Of a stretch of 64,000 bases of DNA, positions 1 to 11,519 are shown piece by piece. Made by a program: the position numbers and the translations under genes. This DNA is from Trichobilharzia regenti. Taxonomy: Eukaryota > Platyhelminthes > Trematoda > Strigeidida > Schistosomatidae. Location of the stretch: assembly GCA_944472135.2 (NCBI GenBank), contig OX235267.1, forward strand, positions 17,715,452 through 17,779,451, written 5' to 3'. The notes beneath the pieces are model-generated. The model ran no database searches, had not been told where the DNA came from, and saw only the letters and a program-made list of their open reading frames with translations. Positions within the stretch are counted from its first letter, which is position 1; the number at the start of each line of letters is the position of its first letter.

Positions 1-694
1 ATTCATCTCTCTCTCTCTGTATTGTTGGTTGACTTCCTGTTATTCGGTCATTGCGAAATACTACTATTACAAATAATTATGACACTATCTCCAGCACATG
101 TTGTGACACATTGGAGTTACATTTGAATAATAAAACAATCCGCTTTGTTATTTTGCTGTCATCCAACAGAAATGAGTGACAGTAGTTTGTGAACTAATTT
201 AATATGTGCATGAGTAAATCTGGAGACCCAGAGTCATAAGTGAATGATTATCACAATAAAGACTGAAGAAAATAAAACCCATTGTCTGGGATGCACAGTG
301 ATTCGGGAAAGCCGCCATATATCTGTTATGTGCTAAGGATTTTGCCTAAACTTGAAATGTATTACCTTCTCCTTAGTGTCATACATACATGCGTACAGTT
401 TCCGTGAAAACATCTCAAACAGCGATTGCCGGTATATATACTTTATATAAATAGGTACTCGTTGGCTGGACATAAACGACTGCTGGTAAGTAATGACGCT
501 CCAATTCAGGCCCCACTGAAAATATCGTCATTTAAAAAGGTTTACGTACGAAGACATAACGTGCGACCAATATAACACAGTATGTATGATAAATTACTCG
601 TGTACTTCAGGACTCGATCGCCGGTAGTTTATGGGAAAGTATTGGTTTTGTTGGGATTATTGCTTGATTCGTTGGAGGATTTCATCATCAACTG
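1..694. other. AT-rich noncoding sequence, nothing recognised
   Basis: No open frame with coding character and no RNA gene is visible on either strand. A short CT-repeat lies at the very start. Confidence 0.5.
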
Positions 695-870
695 ATATCG
701 GTTAGGGGACCATTGGAAAACCAGGAGGGTACACTGGACAGCTGTTTCGTCAGCCTAGTTTGGGACTCTTCACCAGTGCGTACCCACCACCAGGGTTCGA
801 ACCCAGGACCTTCTGGTCACAACGCGAGCCTGTAGGCCATTTAACCACTGAGACAATATCCAGTGGCCAC
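695..870 (-). mobile_element. Sm-alpha-like SINE copy, ribozyme core damaged
   Basis: Read on the minus strand it has a tRNA-like segment with a B-box-like GGTTCGAACCC, then a hammerhead-like segment (AAGAGTCCCAAACTAGG ... ACGAAACAGCTGTCCAGTG), then the family tail ending near TTGATGATGAAATCC. The first core position is changed (CTGGTGAAGAG where family copies have CTGCTGAAGAG) and the stem II closing strand has extra bases, so self-cleavage is unlikely. Assignment to the schistosome Sm-alpha family rests on the tRNA-head plus hammerhead layout. Confidence 0.65.
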
Positions 871-871
871 T

Positions 872-945
872 AAATCCCAATTTCTGCTAGAGTCCTAAAC
901 TATGACGAAACAGCTGTCCAGTACTTCCAGGTTTAAAATATAAGT
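872..945 (+). mobile_element. Fragment of hammerhead SINE, plus strand
   Basis: Contains GAGTCCTAAACTATGACGAA followed by ACAGCTGTCCAGTACTTCC, the right half of the ribozyme segment and start of the tail. The conserved CTGANGA core is deleted to CTAGAG. It sits tail to tail with the copy just upstream. Confidence 0.5.
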
Positions 946-2084
946 TTTCTTTTCTTAGAGCAATTGTTTTTATTATTTAAAAGTTAAAGTAGTTTTAGTT
1001 GTAAAGACAAAAATGTTGTTTGTTATTCTTTGTAGGATGTTTTAGGCTTTTAATTCTTCACAAACACACATATTAAAAAAGAAAAAGCGATTTATATGTT
1101 GTGTAGAATATCAAAAGTTAGAAACCAATCCAAAACTTGATAATTTCCGAGTTCTTTCAATTTGTGATGTCAAATTGTCAGTGGGCGTAAATCCTCATAA
1201 TTGGTCATCTGATTCCATGGGAGAGCTAAATAGTGAACTCTGAGAGACTGTATTCATATCGATGAAATGCACAAAATCTGAAGCCTAGATATTTTAAGTT
1301 TGTCAAGAGTCATTTGTCAGCCTGTCAATAAGTTAAAAGGATAAAAATAATACCGATGCAATAGATGCGTTGTCTTGGTGGTTCCGATGTGGTTTGAGGT
1401 TCGACTCTTCTCCAACTTACTCCTGAACCTCGCTTACCTAGTCCATATTAAACAAAGTAAAGAGGCAAGATTAGGCATTAGGCTAGTAGTTCCACCTCGT
1501 ATAACAGAACAACATCACTGCCAATGGAATTTCAAAGCTTAAAGCTTTAGGATTGATGTCCCTCACTTGGAAAGCCAGGGACATAAAAAAGAATAGCTGA
1601 CGATTGGTTACATCAATATCAGATTGTCTCCTAGCTGGAGATCACCTCAGGTATTTTTAATTAGGTTAAGAGACAAGGTGATTGCATAATTATACACATG
1701 CTAATCTGCATCGATGTGCATGGTGAACAAAAATGTTGCCATATACAGGTGAATCTCCACTGAATATTTATAGTTTGACTTATTTAGGGGAATATTTTTT
1801 CTACTATTTAATTGTTACTCTGAATTCTTAGGTTAATAATCACCTACTTAACAATGTTAATGTACTCACGAAAGCTGATTGTAAACAGAATCATCATCAT
1901 CATTAGGTTAGTAGATTATGCATAGCGTTCAGAATACCATCGATCAGATTAAAAAGAATCATTCGAATGGAGTTTAATTAAAGAGTGAATATTTCCTGGC
2001 TGAATTAGTTCTGCAAATGAGGATTTTCGGAAAGTGGTTGAATTGTCAACAATCTCCCACCCAACCATCAAAGAACTTCAAGGT
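946..2084. other. Noncoding, nothing recognised
   Basis: AT-rich sequence with frequent stops in all frames. I see no gene, repeat array or RNA. Confidence 0.5.
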
Positions 2085-2165
2085 CCTGATACCAGATCGG
2101 TGTGGTCCCGAACTAGCACGAAACGGCTCCCCAACACTTCCTTGTTTCCAGTGATTCTCTAAATA
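2085..2165 (+). mobile_element. Degraded hammerhead SINE fragment
   Basis: GGTCCCGAACTAGCACGAAA followed by CGGCTCCCCAACACTTCC matches the right half of the family ribozyme segment and the start of its tail, with several substitutions. Confidence 0.4.
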
Positions 2166-2494
2166 AACTCATATCGTGATCAATTACTATCAAGTGGAGA
2201 AGGAGAACAATGCTGGTCAAACGAAAATTGAAGCAAAACCTGTCATTTTATAACAGATTTTAAAATGATGGGCAAGATTTGTAGCTCAAGTCAATACGTC
2301 TTAGTGTTGATTAAAATTCTCTATGTTAGATGGTTTAGTTGCAAAGATTTCAGTATCTTTTCAGACAACAGTTTCAGTACTAACCTAAAGGCAAGAACAA
2401 TAATGGAATGAGAAACCTTTCCACGGAGAGAGAGATTATGTATACTTTTCAAGAGTTAGTTTGTAGCGATTTGATTTGTTTCACGTTGATTACA

Positions 2495-2645
2495 GACCGA
2501 TGTTAGTTAAAGAACCACTAAGAACCAGGGAGTACCAGGCAACTGTTTCGTCCTAATTTGAGACTCTTCAACGGTACTCGTCCACTTGAAAAAAGCAGTT
2601 CTTCACTGAATCTACTAGAACCAAAGGAAAACCTGGTAGCATATA
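2495..2645 (-). mobile_element. Hammerhead SINE fragment, near-intact core
   Basis: On the minus strand: GTACCG, TTGAAGA, GTCTCAAATTAGGAC, GAAA, then CAGTTGCCTGGTAC. Stem I (GTACC/GGTAC) and stem II still pair and GAAA is intact. The first invariant base of CTGANGA is T, and the usual GTC cleavage triplet reads TGC, so activity is doubtful. Confidence 0.55.
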
Positions 2646-3077
2646 TTGGTAAATTTAACTGTCATTTAACTATCCCACAAAACATATATGAACTGAAAAG
2701 AATGAATTGACAAAAGCATAAGAATCTATTTGTTACGAAATTCAGCCAATAAATTTAGTAGTAGTATATCACAAATCAATGAGAGTAATCCGGGTTATAA
2801 AAGAAAACCTTTTTCGGTAAACAGGTAAAATTAAATATATTGTGAAGATGATAAAATTTCGTAGATTCATTACAACCGATTTACAACTAACTTGGTTAAC
2901 AATAATAAAATAAAGTTCATGACAATTACTCAGTTAAATAAAAAAACAAAAGTACGTACTAATGACCAATCATATTTATTTAGATAGGTCATGTAGTTCA
3001 TGGTAGGCGAAGATTGAAGTCTATTATCTTTTGTATACACAGTTTAGGCTGTATGCGATTAGTCCAAAGTGCTTCCA
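2646..3077. other. Noncoding flank of the PLE
   Basis: AT-rich; probably includes the 3' untranslated part of the adjoining PLE on the minus strand, but I cannot place its end. Confidence 0.35.
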
Positions 3078-3548
3078 TCACCTTAATAACCTCGAATTAG
3101 TGTTATGTGAACTGATTGTGAAACAGTCATTAATATTGATTTCATGACCTGACATTAATAAGTGTTTTGCAATGGATGATGCAGGATTTCTATTCTGATT
3201 AATCGCATTGGGATTTTCAATATGATTTAGTAGCCATTTTAGAACATGTTCTTTTCGATGACATTGGAACATTCTGTTGATTCTACCTATATTGGTGTCA
3301 CTACAGCTGCAGGTGAACTTGTAGATACAGTTTGAAGTAGAGTCCACAGAATTTCATCCTTTAATCGTAGGTACAGGGATCGAAAATGTTCGGCAAGTGA
3401 GAAAAAGAGATGCGGCATAGGATGTGCGTTTGACGGCTGATCGAAGTCTTTGAGCTGTCAACTGCATAATTCGGTCACCCTTGAAACACACCAAAGACTT
3501 ATGGCCGTTATCTTTAGTATGTTGAACTAAATCCACTGTATCTTTCAA
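3078..3548 (-). pseudogene. Penelope-like element: linker and GIY-YIG-like endonuclease tail
   Basis: Two minus-strand frames adjoin (3548-3354 and 3347-3078), separated by an in-frame stop. The first has the basic linker typical of PLE proteins (RIMQLTAQRLRSAVKRTSY). The second starts NCIYKFTCSCSDTNIGR, matching the conserved start of the PLE endonuclease (CIYKFTC.C...YIGR), and continues with EHVLKWLLNHIE and SSIAKHLLMSGHEI. The GIY-YIG-type nuclease nicks target DNA to prime retrotransposition in this family. The internal stop and the missing C-terminus mark it as dead. The matching RT half lies immediately to the right on the opposite strand. Confidence 0.75.
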
Positions 3549-3575
3549 TGATATGGTAAAAAGACCATAAGTTCC

Positions 3576-4889
3576 ATGGAAGAAAAATTAACTAAATCTT
3601 TGAAAGACACGGATCATATTTTGGAAATTCCTCAAAATATCCACCAGCGTATAATTAAATTATCATCCCAGAACTCTATCCCAACTACAGTTGGAAGCAT
3701 TATCGTATGGATTGAAATACAAAGCTATTCTTTTGAAAATAAACAAAATGGAAGTCCTGCCACAATATGTAAACCTCTATGATCAAATCTCTGATTTAAC
3801 TCATTCTAGTAAAGATAATTTGGACTGGTTTAAAGTTAAACTGGTGGACATTTCTCACCAATTTCTAACTGTTAGAATACACCAGAAAAATGGTTTATCA
3901 AAAGAACACCACGCCGCACTTGAGGAATCAATCGAAAAAGATAATCTTATTATCCTTAAACCTGATAAGGGAGAAGGCGTTGTTATCATGAATAAATCGG
4001 ATTATCAAAATAAAATGAATGATATCCTCAAAGATCAGTCCAAATTTTTGGTAGACAATGCTAGTGAGAATGTGCTGCTTGTGGAAAAGCAGATCAATCG
4101 TCAGCTCCACATTTTACAGATGCATGGTTTTATAAATGAAAAACTTTATAAACAACTTAAAGCAATTGGATCACATACTCCCCGGCTTTATGGCCTTCTG
4201 AAGATCCACAAAACTGGGAACCCACTGAGACCCATTTTAGACATGTCGAATTCCCTATACCATAAAATCGCAAAATCGATTATAGAGGTCCTTACGCCTG
4301 TAAGAGACTCATTATCAAACCATTCTGTAAAAAGTTCATTTAATCTGACAGATATGCTAGACACCTTGAACATTAAGGAATAGCTTGTGTGTTCAGTCGA
4401 CATGAATCTTTATTCACCAATGTTCCTCTTCATGAAACTGTTGATTTTTTTTGCGATTACATCACAAGAAATGGGGTAAACTTACCTATTCCAGTCACTT
4501 ACATCACAGACATCATGTTAATGTGTACAGAAAATATTAGATTCACGATCCAAGAAAAGGCATACAAACAAAACGATGGTGTTGCAATGAGGAGCCCTCT
4601 TGGGCCCCTTTTAGCAGATAGGTTCATGTTGAAATTGGAGAAACAAATGCAAGGTATGCTTGGAGAATTCATGCTATATAAACGTTATGCAGATGATACA
4701 CTCATTATTGATACAAGTAGTAAATCTATTGAAAACTTTATTACCCTATTTAATCATATTCATCCAAATATCCGAGTGACTTCCGAACTTGAATCGAATA
4801 ACGAACTCGGTTTCCTGGATATTACAATGACCAGGAGAGATGATGGAACGATTCAGCGATCTATTTTTCGTATACAGACATGGAGCTGA
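3576..4889 (+). pseudogene. Penelope-like element: reverse transcriptase half
   Basis: Three plus-strand frames (3576-3782, 3691-4383, 4389-4889) together read as an N-terminal region plus a PLE reverse transcriptase. Visible motifs are LKPDKGEGVVIMNKSDY, PRLYGLLKIHKTGNPLRPIL, FTNVPLHETVDFF (motif A region), NDGVAMRSPLGPLLADRFM (motif B; R where related copies have G), YADDTLIID (motif C) and ELGFLDITM. It stops at TWS, where family members continue into KPTWxGQY. A stop at 4381-4383 and a frame change near 3700-3780 break it. With the opposed endonuclease segment it forms one inverted, middle-deleted insertion. Confidence 0.8.
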
Positions 4890-5904
4890 AAATATCTTTT
4901 TGGTAGTTTAAGGTTTTTAGAAACGGTGATAATTTTGACATTGATAATTCGGGGAAGTTTTCTGATTCAAAGACTTATGGCTTTGTAGTATAATGTTCTG
5001 AATAGTAATAATGTTTGATGTTCACTCATGCAATCATAAAAACTTCCTTTGAATTTCGGTTAGAATGCCTATCATTAGGTTTATTTTTCTGCTTAGCAGC
5101 TATATATAAGGCTGTTAAGACCTAGTTCGCAAGTGATGTAAAACGAACACAACACTGCATTACAATAACAAAGATCGGAAATCATGAGCCATGGAACTGA
5201 TACTCAGTGGATGAGAGGTACACGCTGGTTATAAATGTAATGGTCCTCTGAAGAATCAAGATCATAACCATTGGTGAAAGAGCTTCAAGTTAGCATGTAA
5301 CTATTAGGAGTAAAAATTTATAGTCCTTGGATTGTTATCAGGCGCCTAAATTGTAAGATGCCAGCCATCTAAATAAAACGTCGTGGATTCGAACTTCGAT
5401 ATTCGCTACTGGTTACTTGAAATCTATCCTTTGTTGGTGTTTTATTCGTATTGAACTCATAATACTTATTACTAACAAGTAGTATGATAATATTTTGTTT
5501 ACCATATCGTTATTTCATAACCGTATTTACTGATTTCCATTGAAACTGATGTAATTTAATGCATCAGAGTTCTGTAGTAATCATCTTCCTATGGTGCAGC
5601 CACATCTGCTGTACATATTTTCACCATGTTACACCCTCACTTGATGAACATACTCTATTCAAATCCTTCTATTTTCGTTCTCTACATCCGTGTGTTGTTT
5701 ATCACTGTCACTGTCTACACGGCTCAGATATTTTTTCTTATTCAAACAGGGTGATAATCCTTGAGACGACAATCAGTTTTGGAATGCTCACTATTCCACG
5801 GTCATTTATTACATTCACGGTTTTTTATATGTAATACATTATCGCACATTAGGAAAATCCTATTTTGGATTTTATGTGTAAATGAAACATTAGGTTTAAT
5901 AATA
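4890..5904. other. Noncoding, nothing recognised
   Basis: AT-rich; small open frames lack coding character. It ends in a (TAA/TTA)n run adjoining an RTE 3' end. Confidence 0.5.
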
Positions 5905-6540
5905 ATAATATTATTATTATTATTGCTCCTTTGGGTTCCTGGTGGAACATAGGGCTTCAACTACACGTCTCCATTTGCTTCTGTCTTCTGCTGTACTTTT
6001 CACCTGCATCCATGTTAGTCCATACTCTTTGAACTCCTCCTGACACGATTTCCTCCATGTCACCCTTGCACTGACGTCCCACACGCCGCTTCCCTTTCGG
6101 GTTCCACTCGAGGGCTTGACGCGAGAGGTCACCCAGCGGTCTCCTCAGCGAGTGTCCGATCCATTTCCACTTTCTCTGCATATTTGTTGGGTGATTGGTT
6201 CTTGCTTTGTTTGTTCCCATAGTTCCTTGTTGGTGATTCTTTCCGACCCGGCCATCTGATCTTCAGTAAAGAGCGAAGACGGTTGTTGGTTGATAAAAGT
6301 CTGCAACCTCTTGGAAATATTCTTTGTGACCCGCCCTCCAAGTTTCTGATCCGTATAGAAGAACTGACTGACTTTACGTTTGTATTGAAAATCCGACATT
6401 TTGTTGTTGATGCAGGCTGAGTGACGAAGATTTCCAGATTGGTTTCAGGTTGATGAGTGAATGTGTTTCTCGCCTTCCCGATTCTCGCTCGATTTGACAT
6501 CCTCGTCCACTCCTCCTGTAGTTGAGACAATGCTCCCTAG
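5905..6540 (-). pseudogene. RTE-clade LINE, 3' end (C-terminal region and tail)
   Basis: The minus strand encodes overlapping pieces of the RTE C-terminal region: a zone like KWIGHSLRRP, then EWNPKGKRRVGRQ, then WTNMDAGEKYSRR, and ending CSTRNPKEQ in another frame. The element ends at the left in (TTA)n, the typical RTE tail. Several frame changes make it nonfunctional. The 6281-6540 part is nearly identical to 11034-11286, including a private GACTGACT duplication, so the two stretches share recent ancestry. It lacks the endonuclease and RT core. Confidence 0.8.
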
Positions 6541-6599
6541 ATAGGTGAATAATAATAGGAGATTCAATAGTAGATTATCGCTCCAGATTTCTTATAAGA

Positions 6600-6655
6600 A
6601 ATATACACTACTGAAGAGTCTTAAACTGGGACGAAAGAGGTGCCCAGCTCCCTAA
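6600..6655 (+). mobile_element. Hammerhead SINE fragment
   Basis: ACTACTGAAGAGTCTTAAAC then TGGGACGAAAG. CTGANGA is intact with A at the free position, but GAAAC has become GAAAG and the stem I partner is lost. Confidence 0.45.
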
Positions 6656-6889
6656 GGGACATTGTTTTTTACGGAGAAGTTGATGTATGCTATTTTTCTT
6701 TTTCATACTTTCCCAAATGAAAGAATCCTCTGGAAGATTCGATAGGCAGCTATTTGAAATTTCGAATAATCTGATCAAAATGTGTGATCATTTCTTTTCA
6801 TTAAGAGATTACCATTTAGGCTTATGTGGTAATGACGTAACTGAAAGATAAACTACGAAAATTAGAATGTGAAAATAACAATTAAAAAT

Positions 6890-7440
6890 AAAGATACAAA
6901 TGATGGCCGAAATCAGTCTAGACGGAGGAATAAGAAGACGTAATTTATCTGAGTAACGCAATGTATCCCACAACATAGTTCGAACAATCTAATCACAAGC
7001 TAATTGGCGGGTCGTGCGTGACTAGCAGTGGAATCAAGGATGCACATTTCGCCCTATTTGGGACTCGTTGTCTGGATGGATGTACCTGCATTCCGCAGTG
7101 AGTGATAATGTTCTACCTGAGGCTCGAATCCAATGTCCATAGTTTCAAACGCCAAAGCGTTTGGCCACGAGAGTCACTTCTTGACATGTCGACCTGAGAC
7201 TGAGAACTTTGATCCAATCAATCGACGGGGGAAATCTAAAAGTGAATCAAATGTGTTCGCACACCTACTTCTCATAAGAATACACATAAAAATAATAAAG
7301 CGTTAAGTGGTGGGAAAATAAAACTGGGTCACGTTAAAATGACACAGTGAAGTCAGAATAACAATAGAAGCAAAATATTGTGGTTTTATAGCGAATTGAA
7401 TTGCGCAATTTAAAGACTTTCGTATGAAGTTTGATGGCAG
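6890..7440. repeat. Dispersed repeat (shared with 20280-20625), interrupted by a SINE
   Basis: 6900-6995 and 7250-7390 match the two halves of 20290-20620 (for example TTCGAACAATCTAATCACA, and GTTAAGTGGTGGGAAAATAA). At the second location the repeat runs into a minus-strand PLE endonuclease remnant, so it is probably PLE 3' untranslated sequence. Confidence 0.5.
7005..7240 (-). mobile_element. Sm-alpha SINE inserted in the repeat
   Basis: The minus strand reads a 5' part with CCGTCGATTGATTGG, a B-box-like GGATTCGAGCC, then AACGAGTCCCAAATAGGGCGAAATG, the Sm-alpha version of the hammerhead segment. CTGATGA is replaced by ACAACGA, so the ribozyme is dead. The surrounding repeat resumes on the far side, so this is a nested insertion. 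Confidence 0.65.
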
Positions 7441-8065
7441 AATAGTTTACATTAAAAAGGATCAGAAGAGTCTTTTGCCTTTATACAGATGAACAATACA
7501 CGTGGTCAGTATTGAGATTCTGGGATCTTTAAATTCAGACATTATTCTCCACATATCCTGCACAGTTCCAAAAGCATGAATGGAACAAGAACATGGTTTA
7601 ATGGCTTACAGTAAAAGTAATGCAGCTTTCGATATTTTCTAAATGATGCAACACCCGCAGATTTATCAGTTTGAACGAACATCGTTTTATATTTTATCAG
7701 TATTCTATGTTCTTTATAGTGTTTCTTAGTCAACATAAGTCACTTGTTTGGCTCAGTGTTTAGGTACTGATGACTACATTTTTTGCATAGAATTTTAACT
7801 TTAAGACTATAAAAAGGAGTTCACAGAAAATCTCCCACCTTTGCTGAGGACCCTTTTATCTCCTCTCCATGTGATATAACTGCCTACATGAGTCTGTAAT
7901 ATATCCTTTTTAAAAACGAAATAACTTGCCTTTCTGTGACACTAAACCTTCAAATCGATCCGATTATGAATGTTTTACGAATACTCTGTTTAAATGATGA
8001 TAGTCTCTACACTTTATTCAATTGACTGATTCTTTCTAATATTATTGAAGGTTTGTTCTAAAGAT
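7441..8065. other. Noncoding, nothing recognised
   Basis: AT-rich with no coding frame or repeat that I recognise. Confidence 0.45.
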
Positions 8066-8384
8066 GCTACATCATTATTATTTCTCTTGGTTCCGAGTAA
8101 AATAAAGGGCTTAAACAGCACAATTTCACTTCAACTTGCTCTCTACAGCCATTATTAGCTGGCTCAACGATTGCCTGTAAGCTTTCATCTCTACCACACA
8201 CAATATTCTGCACGTCACATTCGCACTTCAGCCCAACTCGACGTTTCCCATTCGATTTCCATTTTGAGTATGTCATATCGGTTTCCATTTCCTCTGGCAT
8301 ATTTCTAGGACGAGAGAATCCCGGTTGGTTCATTACCAGAGTACTTTGTTGCTTATCATTTCTGGTTGGCAATGTGATACTCAC
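8066..8384 (-). pseudogene. Decayed RTE LINE 3' end
   Basis: Starts at the left with the RTE-tail-like ATTATTATTTCTCTTGGTTC. The minus-strand frame retains KWKSNGKRRVG and AIVEPANNGCREQVEVKLC, a diverged form of the RTE C-terminus. It is much more diverged than the other RTE pieces here. Confidence 0.55.
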
Positions 8385-8639
8385 TATGGAGAGAATTTAT
8401 ATGTTGATGAGAGTCTGCTATAGCCAGTCGGAAATGATAAAAGGTGCATTAAATTCTTGTAGGGAGTTAGGGATTAATTAGTGCTCAATAAAGCCAACAT
8501 AGGTTACAATAGTCGTGAACATGAACTGGCAACGGTGGAGAAAAAGCCTCTGTTTTAATGTCTCCAATTCAAGGGAGATAGTCCTGCAGAGATTCTACCG
8601 AAACGTTTAACCAGGGCAATGAAGACAACTTTCTACTCT

Positions 8640-9060
8640 GCACGTCTGTGTCTATCCTTCAGCAGCTGTACAATGTTCATCCAGCAACTCAAAGATGTCT
8701 TACCTAACCTTAGCTCTTCTTCATGCATATACCATTTCAACTGTTCCTGTGGTTCAAGTTATATAGGTTAGGCAGGTTCGTCTACGGGTTCGAGAACATT
8801 CTGCAGTTTGTTTCAGCAGGGGGGAAATTAAGTGCATAAAAGCCTCGATCCTGTCACACTTGGTCGATACTGGACATCGTATCAATGTCAACACAGCTTT
8901 CAGGGTTATATACCGAATTCCGAAGTCGTTATTACATACAGATTGCTCACGTCTGCTACACATAGCTGAAGCTGTTGCAATAAGATCGACTAAACCGGAA
9001 CTTTGTATCCAAAAAGAACACCTCCAGACGCAGTTCCTACCGAGGCCAAACTTGGATTGA
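8640..9060 (+). pseudogene. PLE endonuclease remnant, plus strand
   Basis: The plus strand encodes YHFNCSCGSSYIG followed by a stop, then after frame changes MVDTGHRINVNTAFRVIYRI and LLHIAEAVAIRSTKPELCIQ. This is the C-terminal half of the PLE endonuclease (H.VDTGH...F.VI, AEA.AIR..KPELC). Stops and frameshifts make it a fossil. Bases 8664-8998 recur at 10694-11033. Confidence 0.7.
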
Positions 9061-9660
9061 TGATTCTTCTTCTCAACAAGAATGCTCATTCCCTTTAACT
9101 CTCTTGGTTTTTTCCTTTGCTTATTATTACAATTATTATTATTCGTCATATTTTATGCCCTTCATGCAAACATTCTCTCAATACTATCGAATTTTTCATT
9201 TATGCTATCCGGACGTATTATTAGTGATATTATCTCTTTTCTCAATATATGCTTCCACCTGTTTCATTTCACATATTCGCTTTTTCATTATGAACCTCTT
9301 ATTGTAGTCTTACTATCTCCTGTTTAACACAGACCACTTTGTACTAGCCACTCACCTGACACCTTTTATAATCTCGAACTCACTTGTCAATTTTCTTACC
9401 CTACACTCTACAAATCTATTATGATTAATCGCCACCATTATCTTCCGTTTTACAATATTTTGGTAATCGATTTCAGCCTAGCACGTTTGTCACACAAATA
9501 TGACTATTTATTTTGACACCCCATAACTAATCTTTTATTCTATGTTAAAAATGTATCCATCGCATAATTGGCCTTTATTGTAACGATAATAAATATTATG
9601 TTTCATAATTGTAAGAACCTGAGGAGAAATTATTGAAAAGAATATTCTTCGTTCAGATTG
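9061..9660 (+). other. Probable PLE 3' untranslated region
   Basis: Noncoding, AT-rich. It ends in TTGAAAAGAATATTCTTCGT TCAG, a terminus also seen near 56548, 62492 and, inverted, 57342. I infer it to be the 3' end of this PLE lineage. Confidence 0.45.
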
Positions 9661-10184
9661 AATTGTACTTACTGTTTCCCTTGTAGATAAAATATCTTCG
9701 CTGTATTATAGAAACAAATTTTCAATGGCATTATGCATAAATAATACGTTACTAGGAATTAGTCAGTGCCATGTATCGATCCCGTGACGTTGGTGCTGGC
9801 TGAATTCTGTCAATGGAATTTTTACTGTGGTCGTCAAAAAAGGTGACTCATCATAGCAGTTCATTTTGAAGTGATGTTAGGTAATTGAAGGCAACCAGTA
9901 GGATGCTGTGGAGTTGCTCCTTCATCTAGCTTCAGCAGTGGTGGACTCGAGTTTGTATCCCCATTAGTTAATCACTCCCTTAAAGGTTGCAGATTCGTCT
10001 TGTCTCCATCCTCCTAACATGAATTCAGAACACGTAAGTGTTTTATGCATATATTTTTTAAAAAAATGCATCTAAATAATTAGGGATGAAGAAATCAAAA
10101 GTGATATATTTGCATACTGGATATACATTCATTGAACTCTGCCAATCGCAAAAAAGGATAATAAGATTGTTTCAAGTTTGATCA
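9661..10184. other. Noncoding, nothing recognised
   Basis: No coding frame, repeat or RNA that I can support. Confidence 0.45.
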
Positions 10185-10345
10185 TGGACTGATATCAGTT
10201 GAAGAGCCATTAAAAAAGAGGAATACTAACCGACAACCGCTTTACCCCAGTCCGGGACTCATTGCCATTATGCAACTAACAGCCTCCGAACCTGAGACCT
10301 TCTGGTTACAAGTCAAGCTTGTGGATCATTCAGCCACAGGGAACC
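10185..10345 (-). mobile_element. Hammerhead SINE copy, degraded
   Basis: The minus strand has the tRNA-like part (GTGGCTGAATGATCCACAAG ... GGTCTCAGGTTCGGAGG) followed by AATGAGTCCCGGACTGGGGTAA, a decayed ribozyme region, and the GATATCAGTCC-type tail. Confidence 0.5.
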
Positions 10346-10539
10346 CAATCAAGCAACTCATGAATTTCTGTTTCTATCAATTCGTGTCTTCAGTGCAACC
10401 ATAAGACAATGTCATCAGTGAGTATTTGTCCTAACGACCGATATAGAGGATACCATTTGTCACGATTTCACACTAGCACACCAGACAAATCCTTCTGTAG
10501 CCACTCATTGGTGGGTATCATGTTACTTTTCAAGGGTTA

Positions 10540-10690
10540 GTGTGTAGGGGTTTGATTTGTTTCAAGTTTAGTCAGGGATTGATGTTGATCAGAAAACCAT
10601 TTAAAACAAGGAAGCACTAGTCAGCTGTTTCTCTCTGGTTTTGAACTCATCATCAGTAGGCACTCACCATGGTCTACTCGGTGACCATGT
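10540..10690 (-). mobile_element. Hammerhead SINE copy, degraded
   Basis: The minus strand has CTACTGATGATGAGTTCAAAA, then CCAGAGAGAAACAGCTGAC and the tail. The base before TGATGAG is A instead of C, so the conserved core is lost. Confidence 0.5.
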
Positions 10691-11033
10691 AACCAGCAGC
10701 TGTACAATGTTCATCCAGCAACTCAAAGATGTCTTACCTAACCTTAGCTCTTCTTCATGCATATACCATTTCAACTGTTCCTGTGGTTCAAGTTATATAG
10801 GTTAGGCAGGTTCGTCTACGGGTTCGAGAACATTCTGCAGTTTGTTTCAGCAGGGGGGAAATTAAGTGCATAAAAGCCTCGATCCTGTCACACTTGGTCG
10901 ATACTGGACATCGTATCAATGTCAACACAGCTTTCAGGGTTATATACCGAATTCCGAAGTCGTTATTACATACAGATTGCTCACGTCTGCTACACATAGC
11001 TGAAGCTGTTGCAATAAGATCGACTAAACCGGT
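10691..11033 (+). repeat. Duplicate of the PLE endonuclease fragment at 8664-8998
   Basis: Almost identical to 8664-8998 from GCAGCTGTACAATGTTCATC to GATCGACTAAACCGG. It stops exactly where RTE sequence begins, giving a PLE-RTE chimeric junction at about 11031-11034 with a CGG shared by both parents. Confidence 0.75.
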
Positions 11034-11492
11034 TGTTGGTTGATAAAAGTCTGCAACCTCTTGGAAATATTCTTTGTGACCCGCCCTCCAAGTTTCTGAT
11101 CCGTATAGAAGAACTGACTGACTTTACGTTTGTATTGAAAATCCGAATTTTGTTGTTGATGCAGGCTGAGTGACGAAGATTTCCAGATTGGTTTCAGGTT
11201 GATGATGATGTGTTTCTCGCCTTCCCGATTCTCGTCATTTGACATCCTCGTCCACTCCTCCTGTAGTTGAGACAATGCTCCCTAGATAAGTGAATGAATT
11301 AACCTCTTTCAAATCCCTCCCGTTGATGGTGATTGGCGCTGGATGTTGCTGTTGTTGTTGGTTGGTTATTTTCATAACCTCCGTCTTGTCTATGTTCACC
11401 TGGAGTCCTGTCTTTGCTGCTTCTTCGACCAGTTTGTCGGTTTTCGCTTGTAAGTCTTCGATTTTGTGTGACATCAAACATAAATCATCCAC
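11034..11492 (-). pseudogene. RTE LINE: post-FADD region, frameshifted
   Basis: Continues the element above in other frames. 11492-11235 encodes MDDLCLMSHKIEDLQAKTDK, VNIDKTEVMKI and SFTYLGSIVSTTGGVDEDVK, the thumb and connection after the catalytic FADD. 11275-11024 encodes the next stretch (WKSSSLSLHQQQNSDFQYKR), and DQKLGGRVTKNISKRLQTF continues it. The catalytic motif is split from this frame by the insertion near 11495. Confidence 0.75.
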
Positions 11493-11519
11493 GCGCGAAA
11501 TCCAGGTCTTCTAGGTTCT

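Noticed and set aside
8754..9149. Minus-strand ORF of 131 codons
   Set aside because: Antisense to the PLE endonuclease remnant; the plus strand carries the recognisable motifs.
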